In this document: positions 1-9,043 of the stretch, one piece after another
Numbering within the stretch: position 1 is the first letter of the stretch
How the letters are laid out: every line of letters starts with the position of its first letter
DNA from: Opitutaceae bacterium
GTDB taxonomy: Bacteria > Verrucomicrobiota > Verrucomicrobiia > Opitutales > Opitutaceae
NCBI GenBank assembly: GCA_028284385.1
Contig: JANQRT010000059.1
Location: 163,788-227,787, forward strand
Length of the DNA: 64,000 nucleotides
Direction of reading: 5' to 3'
Program-made: the position numbers and the translations under genes
The notes under the pieces: model-generated
The model's input: the letters and a program-made list of their open reading frames with translations, nothing else
Database searches by the model: none
What the model was told of the DNA's origin: nothing

Positions 1-1
1 T

Positions 2-130
2 AGCCTTATAAAGTTGATTCTGCTCATTCCGCTTGGAGCTTTCATCTACTTCGTCATACTTAAATTGATACGTATGGAAACCGCAAACGAGGCAATCGCC
101 TTGTTTCTTAGGCAAAAGAATCGAGCTTAA
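2..130 (+). CDS. C-terminal fragment of a membrane protein (cut by window edge)
   Basis: The frame is open from the window edge to a TAA at 128-130 and encodes 42 residues. It contains one strongly hydrophobic stretch of about 18 residues followed by a basic and polar tail, which is how the last membrane helix and cytoplasmic end of a polytopic membrane protein look. The pattern is reminiscent of the C-termini of polysaccharide flippases of the MATE/Wzx type, but this is only a resemblance. The next gene starts 24 bases downstream on the same strand. Most of the gene lies outside the window, so its function cannot be judged. Confidence 0.5.
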   Translation, partial: SLIKLILLIPLGAFIYFVILKLIRMETANEAIALFLRQKNRA

Positions 131-154
131 TTCGACGACCACGGTTTGTACTTC

Positions 155-1657
155 ATGACCAGGAAACGCTTAACGAAAAAAAAGGACTCTGCCAAGAAGG
201 CTACTCTCCGACTGCTAAATAGTCTTGGTAGTCGAAAAGTCATTACTCAAGGAAACGCCAAGTACATGGGGTCCTTTGATAGTAGTAAGCTGGCTTTCGA
301 TTACGATGCTTTGTTACGGGCTCGTAGCGAAAATGACGTCTCAGTCTGCCTTAAATTGGCAAACGAATACGGAGTCCCTGTCACTACTCGAGGAGCCGGA
401 ACATCCTTGACGGGATCAGCGAGTCCTGCCGGAGGCGGCTGGGTGCTGGACGTTACTCTGATGAATCGAATTGCTATAAAAAAGGACAAGGCGATGGCGA
501 TTGTTCAGCCAGGGGCAATCGTTAGTTCGATTCAGGCTGCGGCGGAAGCGGAAGGCCTTTTCTATCCTCCCGATCCTTCTTCCCAGAAGTATTGTACCAT
601 CGGGGGCAATATCGCTTGCAATGCCGGGGGCATGCGTTGCGCGAAGTACGGGGTGACACGCGACTATGTCCTGGCCCTCGAAGGCTTTCTTCCCAATGGA
701 GAAAAAGTGTCTTGGGGCGGCGAATACAGGAAATACGCTACTGGCTACAATATTCGCGATCTGTGGATTGGAAGCGAGGGGACATTGGGGGTTGTTACTA
801 AGGCGGTGTTGAAACTCCTGCCGAAGCCAGAGAAGACTTGGACTTTGGTGGCAGCTTTCGATAGCGATGAAGATGCCTTGAGAGCCGTCCAACGTCTGCT
901 AGAGGAGGGATTTCATCCGTCGATACTCGAATTTCTTGATAAGCGAACTATTTATTGCGCAGAAGAGATTGCAGGCGTCCGTCTCTTCAAGAACGTATCC
1001 GGAAAACCCTTGCTTCTTGTCGAATTTGATGGCCCCAAAGCGGCTCTGACTAAGCTCAAACCAAAAGTCCTTAATTGGGCAAAGAGAACGAGCAGAGCCT
1101 ATAAGCAGGCTAAAAACGATAGAGAGGCGGAAATGCTCTGGGAAACCAGACGCAAATGCTCTGGCGCGATGTTCGCTTTGGGCGATACCAAAATCAATGA
1201 AGATATCGTTGTTCCTCTAGAGAATCAGGTTCGTTTTGCCAAATTTTTGGATACGCTCGTTAGGCGATCTCGATTACCCATCGCCACTTTTGGTCATGCG
1301 GCGGATGGCAACTTTCACGTCAATATCATGTATCATCGAGATAATGACGATGAAATGGCTCGAGCCAAGTGGGCGGTTAAGGAACTCATGCAAAAAATTG
1401 TAGGCCTAAAAGGTACGATTTCAGGAGAGCATGGTATTGGTTTAGCCAAGACGCCGTTCATGAAGATCGCCCGAAACGAAGCGGAAATGGATGCCATGCG
1501 TGCGATAAAAAAAGCCCTCGATCCGAATAACATCCTCAATCCAGGAAAGATCTTCGATGTGTATGAGGTTTGGAATCACACTCCCGAAACGGTAAGCCTT
1601 CCATGGGACAAGAAACGACCTGAAGGTCGACGGATTTTACCTGAGCATTTGTTTTAG
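155..1657 (+). CDS. glcD: FAD-binding oxidase, glycolate oxidase subunit GlcD-like
   Basis: This is an FAD-linked oxidase of the GlcD/D-lactate dehydrogenase family, which oxidises 2-hydroxy acids such as glycolate or D-lactate. The N-terminal half (about residues 40-215) carries the PCMH-type FAD-binding domain, seen in the RGAGTSLTG and GGNIACNAGG segments. The C-terminal half carries the FAD-oxidase C domain with FGHAADGNFHVN and GEHGIG. The length of about 500 residues is slightly longer than E. coli GlcD. A TTG lies in frame at 146, but the ATG at 155 is a better start. No GlcE or GlcF partner is visible, so the electron acceptor is unknown and the substrate is not certain. It converges with the aminotransferase on the opposite strand, 16 bases away. 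Confidence 0.88.
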   Translation: MTRKRLTKKKDSAKKATLRLLNSLGSRKVITQGNAKYMGSFDSSKLAFDYDALLRARSENDVSVCLKLANEYGVPVTTRGAGTSLTGSASPAGGGWVLDVTLMNRIAIKKDKAMAIVQPGAIVSSIQAAAEAEGLFYPPDPSSQKYCTIGGNIACNAGGMRCAKYGVTRDYVLALEGFLPNGEKVSWGGEYRKYATGYNIRDLWIGSEGTLGVVTKAVLKLLPKPEKTWTLVAAFDSDEDALRAVQRLLEEGFHPSILEFLDKRTIYCAEEIAGVRLFKNVSGKPLLLVEFDGPKAALTKLKPKVLNWAKRTSRAYKQAKNDREAEMLWETRRKCSGAMFALGDTKINEDIVVPLENQVRFAKFLDTLVRRSRLPIATFGHAADGNFHVNIMYHRDNDDEMARAKWAVKELMQKIVGLKGTISGEHGIGLAKTPFMKIARNEAEMDAMRAIKKALDPNNILNPGKIFDVYEVWNHTPETVSLPWDKKRPEGRRILPEHLF

Positions 1658-1673
1658 CTTTCCGCTTCGCAAT

Positions 1674-2819
1674 CTAGTCTTTGATCTGCTCGAAGGCCCA
1701 GTCAAGCCAGGGTAGAAGCAGTCGGGTGTCGTCCGCATCGACCGTTGCTCCGCCCCAGAGTCGAACTCCTGGAGGAGCGTCACGATAGGATCCGAAATCG
1801 TAAGCCACCTCTTCTTCTTCAAGGATCTTCACTAGCTGCTTCGCCTTTACGGCTTGCTCTTCCTTGGGAAGCGATCGATACCACGCATCCACAATTTTCA
1901 TACAAATCGAAGTATTTGAGCGGGTCGCTCGATCATTGGCCAGGAAATCGATCCATGGCGTTTTGGAAACCCAGTCTTCTACAGCTTGAAGATTCGACTG
2001 AGAGCGACCAATCAATGCGGGAAGCCCGCCGATTTCCTCCGCCCATCTTAGCCCGTCTAGCGCATCCTCGATGCAAAGCATAGAGACGGTGTTAATCGTG
2101 TCTCCCTGAAATATGCCTTGAATCAGCTTTCCGTTTTTCGTCAGGCGAAAGATTTTCGGAAGCGGCCAGGGTGGGGTATAGGTTTCCAGGCGACGCACAG
2201 CTCTAGGGCTCAAGACAAGCATGCCATGTGCCGCTTCGCCTCCCATCACCTTCTGCCAAGACCAAGTGGCTACATCCAGCTTGTCCCATGGCAAATCCAT
2301 AGCGAAAGCCGCTGAGGTAGCGTCGCAAATACTCAAGCCTTCTCGATTATCCCAAATCCAGTCTGCATTTGGCACTTTCACTCCCGAAGTGGTGCCGTTC
2401 CAGGTGAATACCACGTCATTTGACCAACTCGCCGAGCTGAGGTCTGGCAAGTCGCCGTAATCCGCTTTGAGGACGCGTACATGCTCGAGCTTCAATTGTC
2501 TAATAACGTCCGTTACCCAGCCCGAACCGAATGACTCCCAAGCGAGCATGTCCACGCCGCGTTCTCCCAGAAGCGACCAAAGGGCTATCTCCACTGCTCC
2601 CGTATCCGAAGCGGGCACGATACCGCACACGTAGTCGTCCGGTATGCCAAGCAGCGTTATAGATCGTTCGATAACTTCCTGTATACAAGCCTTCGCCTCC
2701 TTAGAACGATGGGATCGGCCGACGAGCGCGTTTTTCAAATGGTCTGGCGACCAGCCTGGTCTCTTTGAGCAGGGTCCCGATGAGAAATGCGGGCGTTTTG
2801 GCTTTTGCGTGGGTTTCAT
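1674..2819 (-). CDS. serC: phosphoserine aminotransferase-like enzyme (Methanosarcina-type SerC)
   Basis: A PLP-dependent class V aminotransferase of 381 residues. The N-terminal [15 protein letters not shown] segment, the ATS-containing CDATSAAF stretch (Asp166) and the WSWQK motif with the likely Schiff-base Lys190 fit the Methanosarcina-type branch of phosphoserine aminotransferases better than E. coli SerC. The family converts 3-phosphohydroxypyruvate and glutamate into phosphoserine in the serine pathway. The assignment is by pattern memory; an alanine-glyoxylate or serine-glyoxylate aminotransferase is the main alternative, and the GlcD-like neighbour, which would produce glyoxylate, makes that worth considering. 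It is transcribed alone on the minus strand, with surE 86 bases upstream. Confidence 0.8.
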   Translation of the reverse strand: MKPTQKPKRPHFSSGPCSKRPGWSPDHLKNALVGRSHRSKEAKACIQEVIERSITLLGIPDDYVCGIVPASDTGAVEIALWSLLGERGVDMLAWESFGSGWVTDVIRQLKLEHVRVLKADYGDLPDLSSASWSNDVVFTWNGTTSGVKVPNADWIWDNREGLSICDATSAAFAMDLPWDKLDVATWSWQKVMGGEAAHGMLVLSPRAVRRLETYTPPWPLPKIFRLTKNGKLIQGIFQGDTINTVSMLCIEDALDGLRWAEEIGGLPALIGRSQSNLQAVEDWVSKTPWIDFLANDRATRSNTSICMKIVDAWYRSLPKEEQAVKAKQLVKILEEEEVAYDFGSYRDAPPGVRLWGGATVDADDTRLLLPWLDWAFEQIKD

Positions 2820-2905
2820 GAATCGAATAACGAAAGGCCGCTATAGAAAGCTTAACCAGCTGTCAATCATCTGGCTAATTCGATCTCCGCGTAATCGAAA
2901 AATTG

Positions 2906-3670
2906 TTACAAGGCACTGGATATGCGAGAGTAATCGAGACGCGTGTAGCTTATGTGACCGTCTTTCAGACATTTCAGGTCTGCGAGATGATCTTCGCGCA
3001 GCTCTCTCAAATGCGAGTATTCGAATGAAAATTCGTCTCCGTCTCGTTTATATAGGCAGCTCGAAACAGTGTTCATCGCTGTGGTTTCACGAATCTCGGC
3101 CTTCGTGAAATCGGTAAAAGGAAAGTTCAAACTATGCACGATGGCATAGTTTTCCGACTGGTCTCGGAGCATGTCTTTGGCGAATGTCACTAGTCGCGAG
3201 GACGCTTCCTCGGCTCTCTTGATATATTTTGGATCGATGGCTTCGTCTCGATTTTGCAGATCCTGGTACTCTTCCGGTCTTAAGGCCATGGAAGCGGCAA
3301 TCGATGGGATTTCGTGCAGCGCTGCTTCCAAAGCTGCTCCTATAGTGCCGGAAGATGCTATAAATGAGAGTCCTGTATTATGACCGACGTTGAGCCCTGA
3401 AACTACCAAGTCGGGCTTCCCTTCAAGAAGATGCCCGAGAGCAATGTTTACGCAATCCGCTGGAGATCCACTTAGGCTAAAGGCAGAGTAGGGAAAGCCT
3501 TCGCGACGCTTCAAGCTGATTTTCTTAAAGCGGCTCATAGCCTTGCTGATCCAGCTTTGCTCTTCAGCTGGAGCGGCAATCACAACCTCTCCCAAGTCCA
3601 TAAAAGCCTTCGCCAATGGCAACATGAAAGGAGAATCTATGCCATCGTCATTGGTAATTAGAATTCTCAT
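2906..3670 (-). CDS. surE: 5'/3'-nucleotidase SurE
   Basis: A 254-residue stationary-phase survival protein. SurE dephosphorylates nucleoside 5'- and 3'-monophosphates with a bound divalent metal. The opening MRILITNDDG holds the metal-binding Asp8-Asp9 pair, and the later SGSPADCVNIAL and SGLNVGHNTG segments carry the conserved Ser and Asn of the active site. Length agrees with the family. It lies downstream of pnp on the same strand, but a strong terminator hairpin separates the two, so it is probably transcribed from its own promoter in the short gap between 3671 and 3700 or by readthrough. Confidence 0.95.
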   Translation of the reverse strand: MRILITNDDGIDSPFMLPLAKAFMDLGEVVIAAPAEEQSWISKAMSRFKKISLKRREGFPYSAFSLSGSPADCVNIALGHLLEGKPDLVVSGLNVGHNTGLSFIASSGTIGAALEAALHEIPSIAASMALRPEEYQDLQNRDEAIDPKYIKRAEEASSRLVTFAKDMLRDQSENYAIVHSLNFPFTDFTKAEIRETTAMNTVSSCLYKRDGDEFSFEYSHLRELREDHLADLKCLKDGHISYTRLDYSRISSAL

Positions 3671-3701
3671 ACGTTTTAGAATTTCCTGAGAGATTTATGG
3701 A

Positions 3702-3734
3702 AGAAAAAAGGCCAGCGCGATAAGCGCTGGCCTT
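3702..3734 (-). terminator. rho-independent terminator of pnp
   Basis: A perfect 11-bp stem, AAGGCCAGCGC at 3708-3718 and its complement at 3724-3734, with a 5-base loop. Read on the minus strand the stem is followed directly by a run of six T. It lies 25 bases after the pnp stop codon. Confidence 0.93.
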
Positions 3735-3758
3735 GAAATTCATAGGCTCAGCTAATGA

Positions 3759-5966
3759 TTAGGAAGACGCTTGCGCCGTTTCCTCTTCAGGTTCTTCCGA
3801 ACTCTCGGGTTCCGCGGCAGCTTCCTCTTCCTTCGCCTTTTTGCGCTCCTCTAGTTCTTCCAAAGCGGCGCGGCGACTCAGGCGTACTCGACCCTTTTCG
3901 TCGATGCCAATGCACTTGACCACCATCTCGTCGCCAGGCTTGCACACGTCTTCGGTTCTACGAACGCGAAAGTCGGCCAGCTCCGAGATGTGAACCAGTC
4001 CTTCTTGGCCTGGTAGCACTTCAACAAAGCAACCGAAGTCCTTTACGCCCTTGACGATACCTCGATAGATTTTGCCTTCTTCGATTTCGCCGCAAACCAG
4101 ATCGATTTCCTGCAAGGCTCGATCCATGGAGTCCTGACTGGTCGAGTACACGCTGACCTTGCCGCTATTATCTTCGGCAATGTCAATTTGGGCTCCGGTG
4201 ATATCCACGATGCGACGGATATTCTTCCCGCCGGGACCGATGAGCGCTCCGATCTTTTCAGGATTAATTTGAACCGTCGTTATGCGCGGCGCGTGTTCGC
4301 TTACATTTTCTCTAGGAGCTGGAATGGCTTCCGCCATTGCGGCCAGAATCTGCAAACGAGCTTCACGTGATTGCATGACAGCCTCTTTTGTGATATCAAA
4401 TGGGAGGCCGTTTATTTTCAGGTCCAGCTGGAAGCCGGTAATGCCTTTTTCACTACCAGCAATTTTGAAATCCATATCGCCAAAATGGTCTTCCTCTCCC
4501 AGAATATCAGTAAGCGTTACGTGCTTGGTGATATTTCCTTCACTATCAGTTTCCGTTACGAGACCGCAGGAGATTCCAGCCACGGGGTTGCTGATGGGAA
4601 CGCCCGCATCCATGAGAGACATACATCCGCCGCAAATCGAAGCCATGGAAGTCGAGCCATTCGAAGCCATGATTTCGGATGTTATGCGTATGGAGTAAGC
4701 GAATTCGTCTTCTGGCGGAACAACTGGCAAAAGCGATCTTTCAGCTAGGGCGCCATGGCCGATTTCGCGACGGCCAGTAAAGCCGAAGCGTCCTGTTTCT
4801 CCAACGGAGTAAGGCGGGAAATTGTAGTGCAAAATAAACGACTTCGTTTTCGGACCGCCTGTAATGGCGTCAAGGCTTTGCGACTCATTCGTCGGCCCAA
4901 GCGTAGTCATCACTAGAGCTTGAGTCTCGCCGCGTGAGAAGAGAGCTGAACCGTGAACGCGTGGTATTAGGCTAACGCTTCCTTTAAGTTCTCGAAGTTC
5001 GTCTGGCCCACGACCGCCTGCGCGGACGCCTTTCTCTAGAATAGGGGAGCGATAGGCATGCTCCTGCAGCTCTTCCATGGCCATTGATAGCTGGGCGGGA
5101 TTGTATTCATCTTCGCCTAGCTTTTCAATCAGAGCAGCTTCCGCTTCCTCTTTTAGCGCATCCATGGCGGCATTACGTTCCGTCTTGTCACCAAGACGAG
5201 CAGCTTCTGTGATCTTATCGCCAATAAGATTGCTCACGAGATCACGAACATCGTCATCAAGCGTTACCAACGGAAATTCAGACTTCTGCTTGCCGGCTTC
5301 GCTTACCAGTTCTTCGATGCCTTCTATAACGGGCTGAATGGCTTTGTGAGCGAATTCAAGAGCGTCGATGAAATCGGATTCAGGGATCTGATCGGCGCTT
5401 CCTTCGATCATTAGCATCTCCTTTTTGGTGCCAACGTAGATCAAGTCTAGATCGGATTCGTATTGCTCTTCGATGGTTGGATTCGCGACGAAGTTTCCGT
5501 CAATCCGAGCGACACGAACCGCTCCAATGGGTCCATTCCAAGGAATGTCTGAAATGGCGAGAGCCGCGGAAGCTCCATTGATCATCAGAATGTCGGCTTC
5601 GTTCTGCTGGTCAGCGGACAGAAGAAAACCGATGATTTGGACTTCGTTGAGGAATCCCTTGGGGAAGAGAGGTCGGCATGGCCGGTCGCAGAGGCGAGAG
5701 GTTAGGATTTCCTTTTCGCTGGGACGGCCTTCGCGCTTGAAATACCCTCCTGGGATGCGGCCGGCGGCCGCGTATTTTTCTCTATAGTCGACGGTGAGTG
5801 GAAACCAGTCTTGGCCTTCTCTCACCGAGCTGGCCACTTGAGCTGACACGAAGAGGCTGGTTTCGCCTATCATGACCGTCACTGTTCCGCTTGCTAGTTG
5901 AGCTAGATCGCCAGTGGAAAACGTCATTCCATAATCGTCGATCGTTACACTGTGTTTTTGTATCAT
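3759..5966 (-). CDS. pnp: polynucleotide phosphorylase
   Basis: A 735-residue exoribonuclease that degrades RNA 3' to 5' by phosphorolysis and is a core part of the RNA degradosome. Two RNase PH domains are visible (about residues 10-230 and 320-550), with [13 protein letters not shown] and [14 protein letters not shown] in the second. They are followed by a KH domain containing [15 protein letters not shown] near residue 570 and an S1 domain with [18 protein letters not shown] near residue 650. The last 35 residues are a Glu-rich tail typical of many bacterial PNPases. It follows rpsO on the same strand, the ancient rpsO-pnp arrangement, with a terminator and a leader hairpin in the 272-base gap. 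Confidence 0.98.
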   Translation of the reverse strand: MIQKHSVTIDDYGMTFSTGDLAQLASGTVTVMIGETSLFVSAQVASSVREGQDWFPLTVDYREKYAAAGRIPGGYFKREGRPSEKEILTSRLCDRPCRPLFPKGFLNEVQIIGFLLSADQQNEADILMINGASAALAISDIPWNGPIGAVRVARIDGNFVANPTIEEQYESDLDLIYVGTKKEMLMIEGSADQIPESDFIDALEFAHKAIQPVIEGIEELVSEAGKQKSEFPLVTLDDDVRDLVSNLIGDKITEAARLGDKTERNAAMDALKEEAEAALIEKLGEDEYNPAQLSMAMEELQEHAYRSPILEKGVRAGGRGPDELRELKGSVSLIPRVHGSALFSRGETQALVMTTLGPTNESQSLDAITGGPKTKSFILHYNFPPYSVGETGRFGFTGRREIGHGALAERSLLPVVPPEDEFAYSIRITSEIMASNGSTSMASICGGCMSLMDAGVPISNPVAGISCGLVTETDSEGNITKHVTLTDILGEEDHFGDMDFKIAGSEKGITGFQLDLKINGLPFDITKEAVMQSREARLQILAAMAEAIPAPRENVSEHAPRITTVQINPEKIGALIGPGGKNIRRIVDITGAQIDIAEDNSGKVSVYSTSQDSMDRALQEIDLVCGEIEEGKIYRGIVKGVKDFGCFVEVLPGQEGLVHISELADFRVRRTEDVCKPGDEMVVKCIGIDEKGRVRLSRRAALEELEERKKAKEEEAAAEPESSEEPEEETAQASS

Positions 5967-6010
5967 TTCTGTATTAACAGTTTGGCGACTGAATGGGCTC
6001 GATGTATAGA

Positions 6011-6070
6011 GAGATTTCCGGATAAGATCGCGTCCGACTGACCTGCGATAGATCTCATTCGGAAATTTCT
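6011..6070 (-). promoter_or_regulatory. long hairpin in the pnp leader
   Basis: ATTTCCG at 6014-6020 pairs with CGGAAAT at 6060-6066, and the stem can be extended by GAG/CTC after a small bulge. Inside it ATCGC (6027-6031) pairs with GCGAT (6045-6049). The structure starts about 45 bases upstream of the pnp start codon. In E. coli a double-stranded pnp leader is cut by RNase III and used for PNPase autoregulation; that this hairpin does the same is an inference from position and shape. Confidence 0.45.
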
Positions 6071-6108
6071 CAATCGTGGCGCCATTCAGCGCATTGGGAT
6101 TTCAGTTA

Positions 6109-6159
6109 TATAAAAAGGACCTGTGGAACCCTGACAATTCGCAGAGTTTCAACAGGTCC
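6109..6159 (-). terminator. terminator or attenuator hairpin after rpsO
   Basis: GGACCTGT at 6117-6124 pairs with ACAGGTCC at 6152-6159, with GAA/TTC pairing continuing after a mismatch. On the minus strand the stem is followed by TTTTTATAT. It lies 80 bases after the rpsO stop, in the place of the partial terminator between rpsO and pnp in E. coli. Confidence 0.8.
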
Positions 6160-6238
6160 GCCAAAGTTAGAACTTCGTGTTCAAATTGCAAACGACGAAG
6201 CGTGAAAGCTGTAGCTTTGCCTGGGTTTCTTGTCGCAA

Positions 6239-6511
6239 CTATCGGCGAAGATTCAGTCGCTGCAGCATTTCGTTGTACTTGTCGAGGTCGTGCTTCTTCA
6301 AGTAGTCGAGCAGCTTACGTCGACGACTGGCCATTGCGAGAAGGCCGCGGCGGGTGTGGAAGTCCTTGCGATGAGTCCGGAGGTGCTCCGTGAGGTGATT
6401 GATGCGGGCGCTCAGAAGAGCGATCTGCACATCGCATGAACCAGTATCAGAATCGTGCGTTTTGAAGTCGCCGATAATTTGAGTTTTATCGATAGCTTTG
6501 CTTTTTGCCAT
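6239..6511 (-). CDS. rpsO: 30S ribosomal protein S15
   Basis: A 90-residue ribosomal protein that binds 16S rRNA at the central domain and helps nucleate assembly of the platform. The sequence shows the S15 signature: the [19 protein letters not shown] stretch, the [18 protein letters not shown] segment that contacts rRNA, and the [17 protein letters not shown] end. Length is normal for the family. It is transcribed toward pnp. In several bacteria S15 represses its own mRNA; the 218-base leader between 6512 and 6729 has room for this, but I could not identify a specific structure. Confidence 0.98.
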   Translation of the reverse strand: MAKSKAIDKTQIIGDFKTHDSDTGSCDVQIALLSARINHLTEHLRTHRKDFHTRRGLLAMASRRRKLLDYLKKHDLDKYNEMLQRLNLRR

Positions 6512-6729
6512 TTAGTTACGGTTGAAGTTCACGGAATTCAGTTCCTCGTTGGAGGAACCGCTAGCCAGGGTTTTAGCCGAGCTAGCCGCTGGAGCCCTTA
6601 AAAATTCGGGGGCAATTCCGAGGAGGAGAGCGGTGTTGCCGCAGACCTCTAGCGTGAAAGGAGACCACAAGAATCGTTTTTCGTTGCGGCGCAACAAAAT
6701 TTTCAGGCTTCTGGAAGATTGGAAAAGCT

Positions 6730-7128
6730 TTAGCTAGCCAGTTTTTGCAGGTCTTCGACCTTTGCCGCGAAGTCGTCGAAAGTGAAAGGCTTTTTCAAGA
6801 AGGCGGAGCCGTCCTTGATTGTCTTTTCCAAAAAGGAGAGATCTTCGGTAAAGCCGGAAATGATAAGGATCTTGTCGCACTTTCCGGAAGAGCGAGCCGA
6901 TTGCACGACCTCAGCTCCTCCCGCCTTTGGCATGACGAGGTCGGTGACGATGAGTTTCAGGTGGTCTTCCTTCTGATCCGCAATCAGATCGATCGCCTCT
7001 CGGCCATCGCTGGCCTCGAGAACCTGGTAGCCCATTCTGTCGAGATAAAGAGCGACGAGCTCTCGAATCATGGCGTCATCCTCGGCTATCAGCGCAGTGG
7101 ATTTCGAGTTTTCGATTTGGTCGACCAT
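6730..7128 (-). CDS. single-domain response regulator (receiver only)
   Basis: A 132-residue CheY-like receiver with no output domain. The acidic pocket is visible as EDDAMI near residues 16-21, the phosphorylated Asp lies in IVTDLVMPKAGG near residue 64, and the conserved Lys lies in FLKKPFTFDDF near residue 115. Such proteins pass a phosphoryl group to or from another partner or bind a target protein. It is the last of three response-regulator genes read in the same direction, but no histidine kinase is next to them, so the partner is unknown. The gap to the upstream LuxR-type regulator is only 25 bases, which suggests co-transcription. Confidence 0.9.
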   Translation of the reverse strand: MVDQIENSKSTALIAEDDAMIRELVALYLDRMGYQVLEASDGREAIDLIADQKEDHLKLIVTDLVMPKAGGAEVVQSARSSGKCDKILIISGFTEDLSFLEKTIKDGSAFLKKPFTFDDFAAKVEDLQKLAS

Positions 7129-7153
7129 GCGGAATGGCGAGACTGTCTGGTCT

Positions 7154-7810
7154 CTAGTAGGCAGCGCTCTGCAGCTTCATCGCGAAACGAACCAGTTCAT
7201 TTGGACTTCCAAGCTGTAACTTGGCTTTGATGCGAGAGCGATGCGACTCTATGGTCTTTACGCTGATTTGCAGCTCATTCGCGATTTCTTTATTGTTTTT
7301 TGACTGACCGATGTGCTGGACGATGAGCAGCTCTCTATCTGAAAGGCGATCGAATTTCTTTTCCTCATCCACGGTTGCGGCTCCGCTTAACCGGCTTAAC
7401 ATACGTTCTCTCATACGTGAGCTGACGTGAAGATTTCCTTTAGAAACGTCCACTAAGGCGAGAATTACCTCATCCCTACCAGCGGTTTTCATAATGTAGC
7501 CTGTCGCTCCGGCTTTTAAGCAACGCTCCGCGAATAGAAGCTCGTCGTGATTGGTTATGACGAGTATGGATGCGTTAGAGAATCTGGACTTCATGTCCTT
7601 CAATGCCGCGATGCCTTTGGTTTTCGCTGTCGAGATATCTACAGCGATGATGTCGGGAGCGTCTTGCCGGAAAGCTTCTTCCAACGTCTTGACGTAGGAT
7701 TTGATCTCAAACTCTGGATGCTCGGCAAGCATTCGTTGCAATCCGTAACTGCAGACCGGCTGGTCATCGACAATGAGAATGGTTTTGGTATTGGTATTCT
7801 TTCTATCCAC
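7154..7810 (-). CDS. NarL/FixJ-type response regulator
   Basis: A 218-residue response regulator with an N-terminal receiver (residues about 10-125) and a C-terminal LuxR-type helix-turn-helix. The acidic pair is in IVDDQPVCSYG, the phospho-acceptor Asp is in IIAVDISTAKTKG, and the conserved Lys is in GYIMKTAGRDE. The DNA-binding part shows LSDRELLIVQHIGQ and NKEIANELQISVKTIESHRS, the classical GerE-type signature. It resembles the next upstream regulator in domain order, so the two may be old paralogues. No kinase gene adjoins it, and its target genes cannot be told from the sequence. Confidence 0.92.
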   Translation of the reverse strand: MDRKNTNTKTILIVDDQPVCSYGLQRMLAEHPEFEIKSYVKTLEEAFRQDAPDIIAVDISTAKTKGIAALKDMKSRFSNASILVITNHDELLFAERCLKAGATGYIMKTAGRDEVILALVDVSKGNLHVSSRMRERMLSRLSGAATVDEEKKFDRLSDRELLIVQHIGQSKNNKEIANELQISVKTIESHRSRIKAKLQLGSPNELVRFAMKLQSAAY

Positions 7811-8092
7811 GCCTTCGAGAATTCAGCGTAGATGGTAAGAAATTGACTAATTATTAACAATCGGGGCCTAGCTGCTGTTATAGCTGGGCAAGACTTGCAG
7901 ATTAAAAGAGCCGATTGATGAGGGGGTATCGGCAATTCGCTTGTTTAGTCACTACAAGCAAGTACCTAGGGGAGAAATCGATTCAAGGATCTACAGTTGG
8001 AGACTATCCTCTTGGCCAATCTTCAATCCTAATTGCAATCCCGTCTCCTCTAAAATCGATAAACGGTATCCAATCTCTTGGAAGAGAAGGAT

Positions 8093-8743
8093 TTACATTA
8101 CCTGCTGGTCAACCCACTGAACGGAGAACTGTACAAGCTCGGTGGCGTTTCGCAGGTTTAGTTTCTCCTTAACGTGAGCACGGTGCGATTCGATGGTCTT
8201 AACACTCAGATTAAGGCTGTCCGCGATTTCGCGCGTGGACAATCCACGTCCGATCAGTTGAACGACCTCTAGTTCTCGATCTGTAAGGCGATCGATTGGC
8301 GAGGTTGAAACGTTGTTTGGACCATTCACGATTTGATGAAGCACCTGGTCAGCAACAGAGGGGCTCACGAAAATTTCACCCTTCGTGATCCGATGGATGG
8401 CATCCACGATCTTGGTCGAAGGCTCTTTTTTCATGACGTAGGCCTTGGCTCCGGCTCTCAGGGCTCGCTGAGCGTAGATGGTCTCGTCATGCATTGAAAA
8501 TACGAGAATCGGTATATTTTCATATACCGCCTTTATGTTCTTTATCAGCTCAAGGCCGTTGTTTCCTTGCAGCGAAATATCCACGATGACGACATCCGGA
8601 TTTGTTTCGCCTACGCCCTTCATAGCTCCTGGCGAATTTTCCGCTTCGCCGCAGACTTCCATGTCCGCCTCTTTTTCGATAATTTGAGCCAAGCCTTGTC
8701 TTACCAGCGGGTGATCATCGACTATGTAGATTCTTGTGGCCAT
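8093..8743 (-). CDS. NarL/FixJ-type response regulator
   Basis: A 216-residue two-domain response regulator. The receiver has IVDDHPLVRQGL, the phospho-acceptor Asp in VVIVDISLQGNNG, and the switch Lys in AYVMKKEPSTK. The C-terminal LuxR-type DNA-binding domain has LTDRELEVVQLIGRG followed by STREIADSLNLSVKTIESHR. It closely follows the canonical NarL/UhpA layout. It is separated from the second regulator by 282 bases with no gene, so it is probably transcribed on its own. The partner kinase is not in this window. Confidence 0.93.
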   Translation of the reverse strand: MATRIYIVDDHPLVRQGLAQIIEKEADMEVCGEAENSPGAMKGVGETNPDVVIVDISLQGNNGLELIKNIKAVYENIPILVFSMHDETIYAQRALRAGAKAYVMKKEPSTKIVDAIHRITKGEIFVSPSVADQVLHQIVNGPNNVSTSPIDRLTDRELEVVQLIGRGLSTREIADSLNLSVKTIESHRAHVKEKLNLRNATELVQFSVQWVDQQVM

Positions 8744-9043
8744 TTTTGCGCAAATTCGTAGTGGAAAAGATGACGGTATTTAATGAAAGGTCTTACTTCA
8801 AGTAATAATAAAGCGAGGAAAAACGGCTAAGGGCGCAAGTTTCCCTTAAGAGCTATATTCGGTCGATGTTGCCCTCTCTTTAGTCGTATTAGGGTAATGA
8901 CCTTCCAATTGACCAAAACTTAGTAATCCGGCTGATCACCCGTCCATTGAGGAGGCTAGCCCTGACTCTTCTTAGATGAGCATTTTCCACTTTCCGGGAT
9001 GCTCGGCCAAGTTGCTGGATCTAAAAGATCGAGAAATCAGCGG
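8744..9043. other. intergenic region, nothing recognised
   Basis: This 300-base stretch lies upstream of the NarL-type regulator and downstream of the subtilase-like gene, both on the minus strand. I see no credible ORF, strong hairpin or repeat. It presumably holds the regulator's promoter. Confidence 0.4.

Noticed and set aside
416..892. 158-residue minus-strand ORF inside glcD, and many similar long antisense ORFs across the window
   Set aside because: They lie within well-recognised genes and have shadow-type composition; the sense protein explains the frame.
6676..6700. GTTGCGGCGCAAC palindrome before rpsO as S15 autoregulatory site
   Set aside because: Stem of five with a three-base loop only, and not near the rpsO start; no pseudoknot visible.
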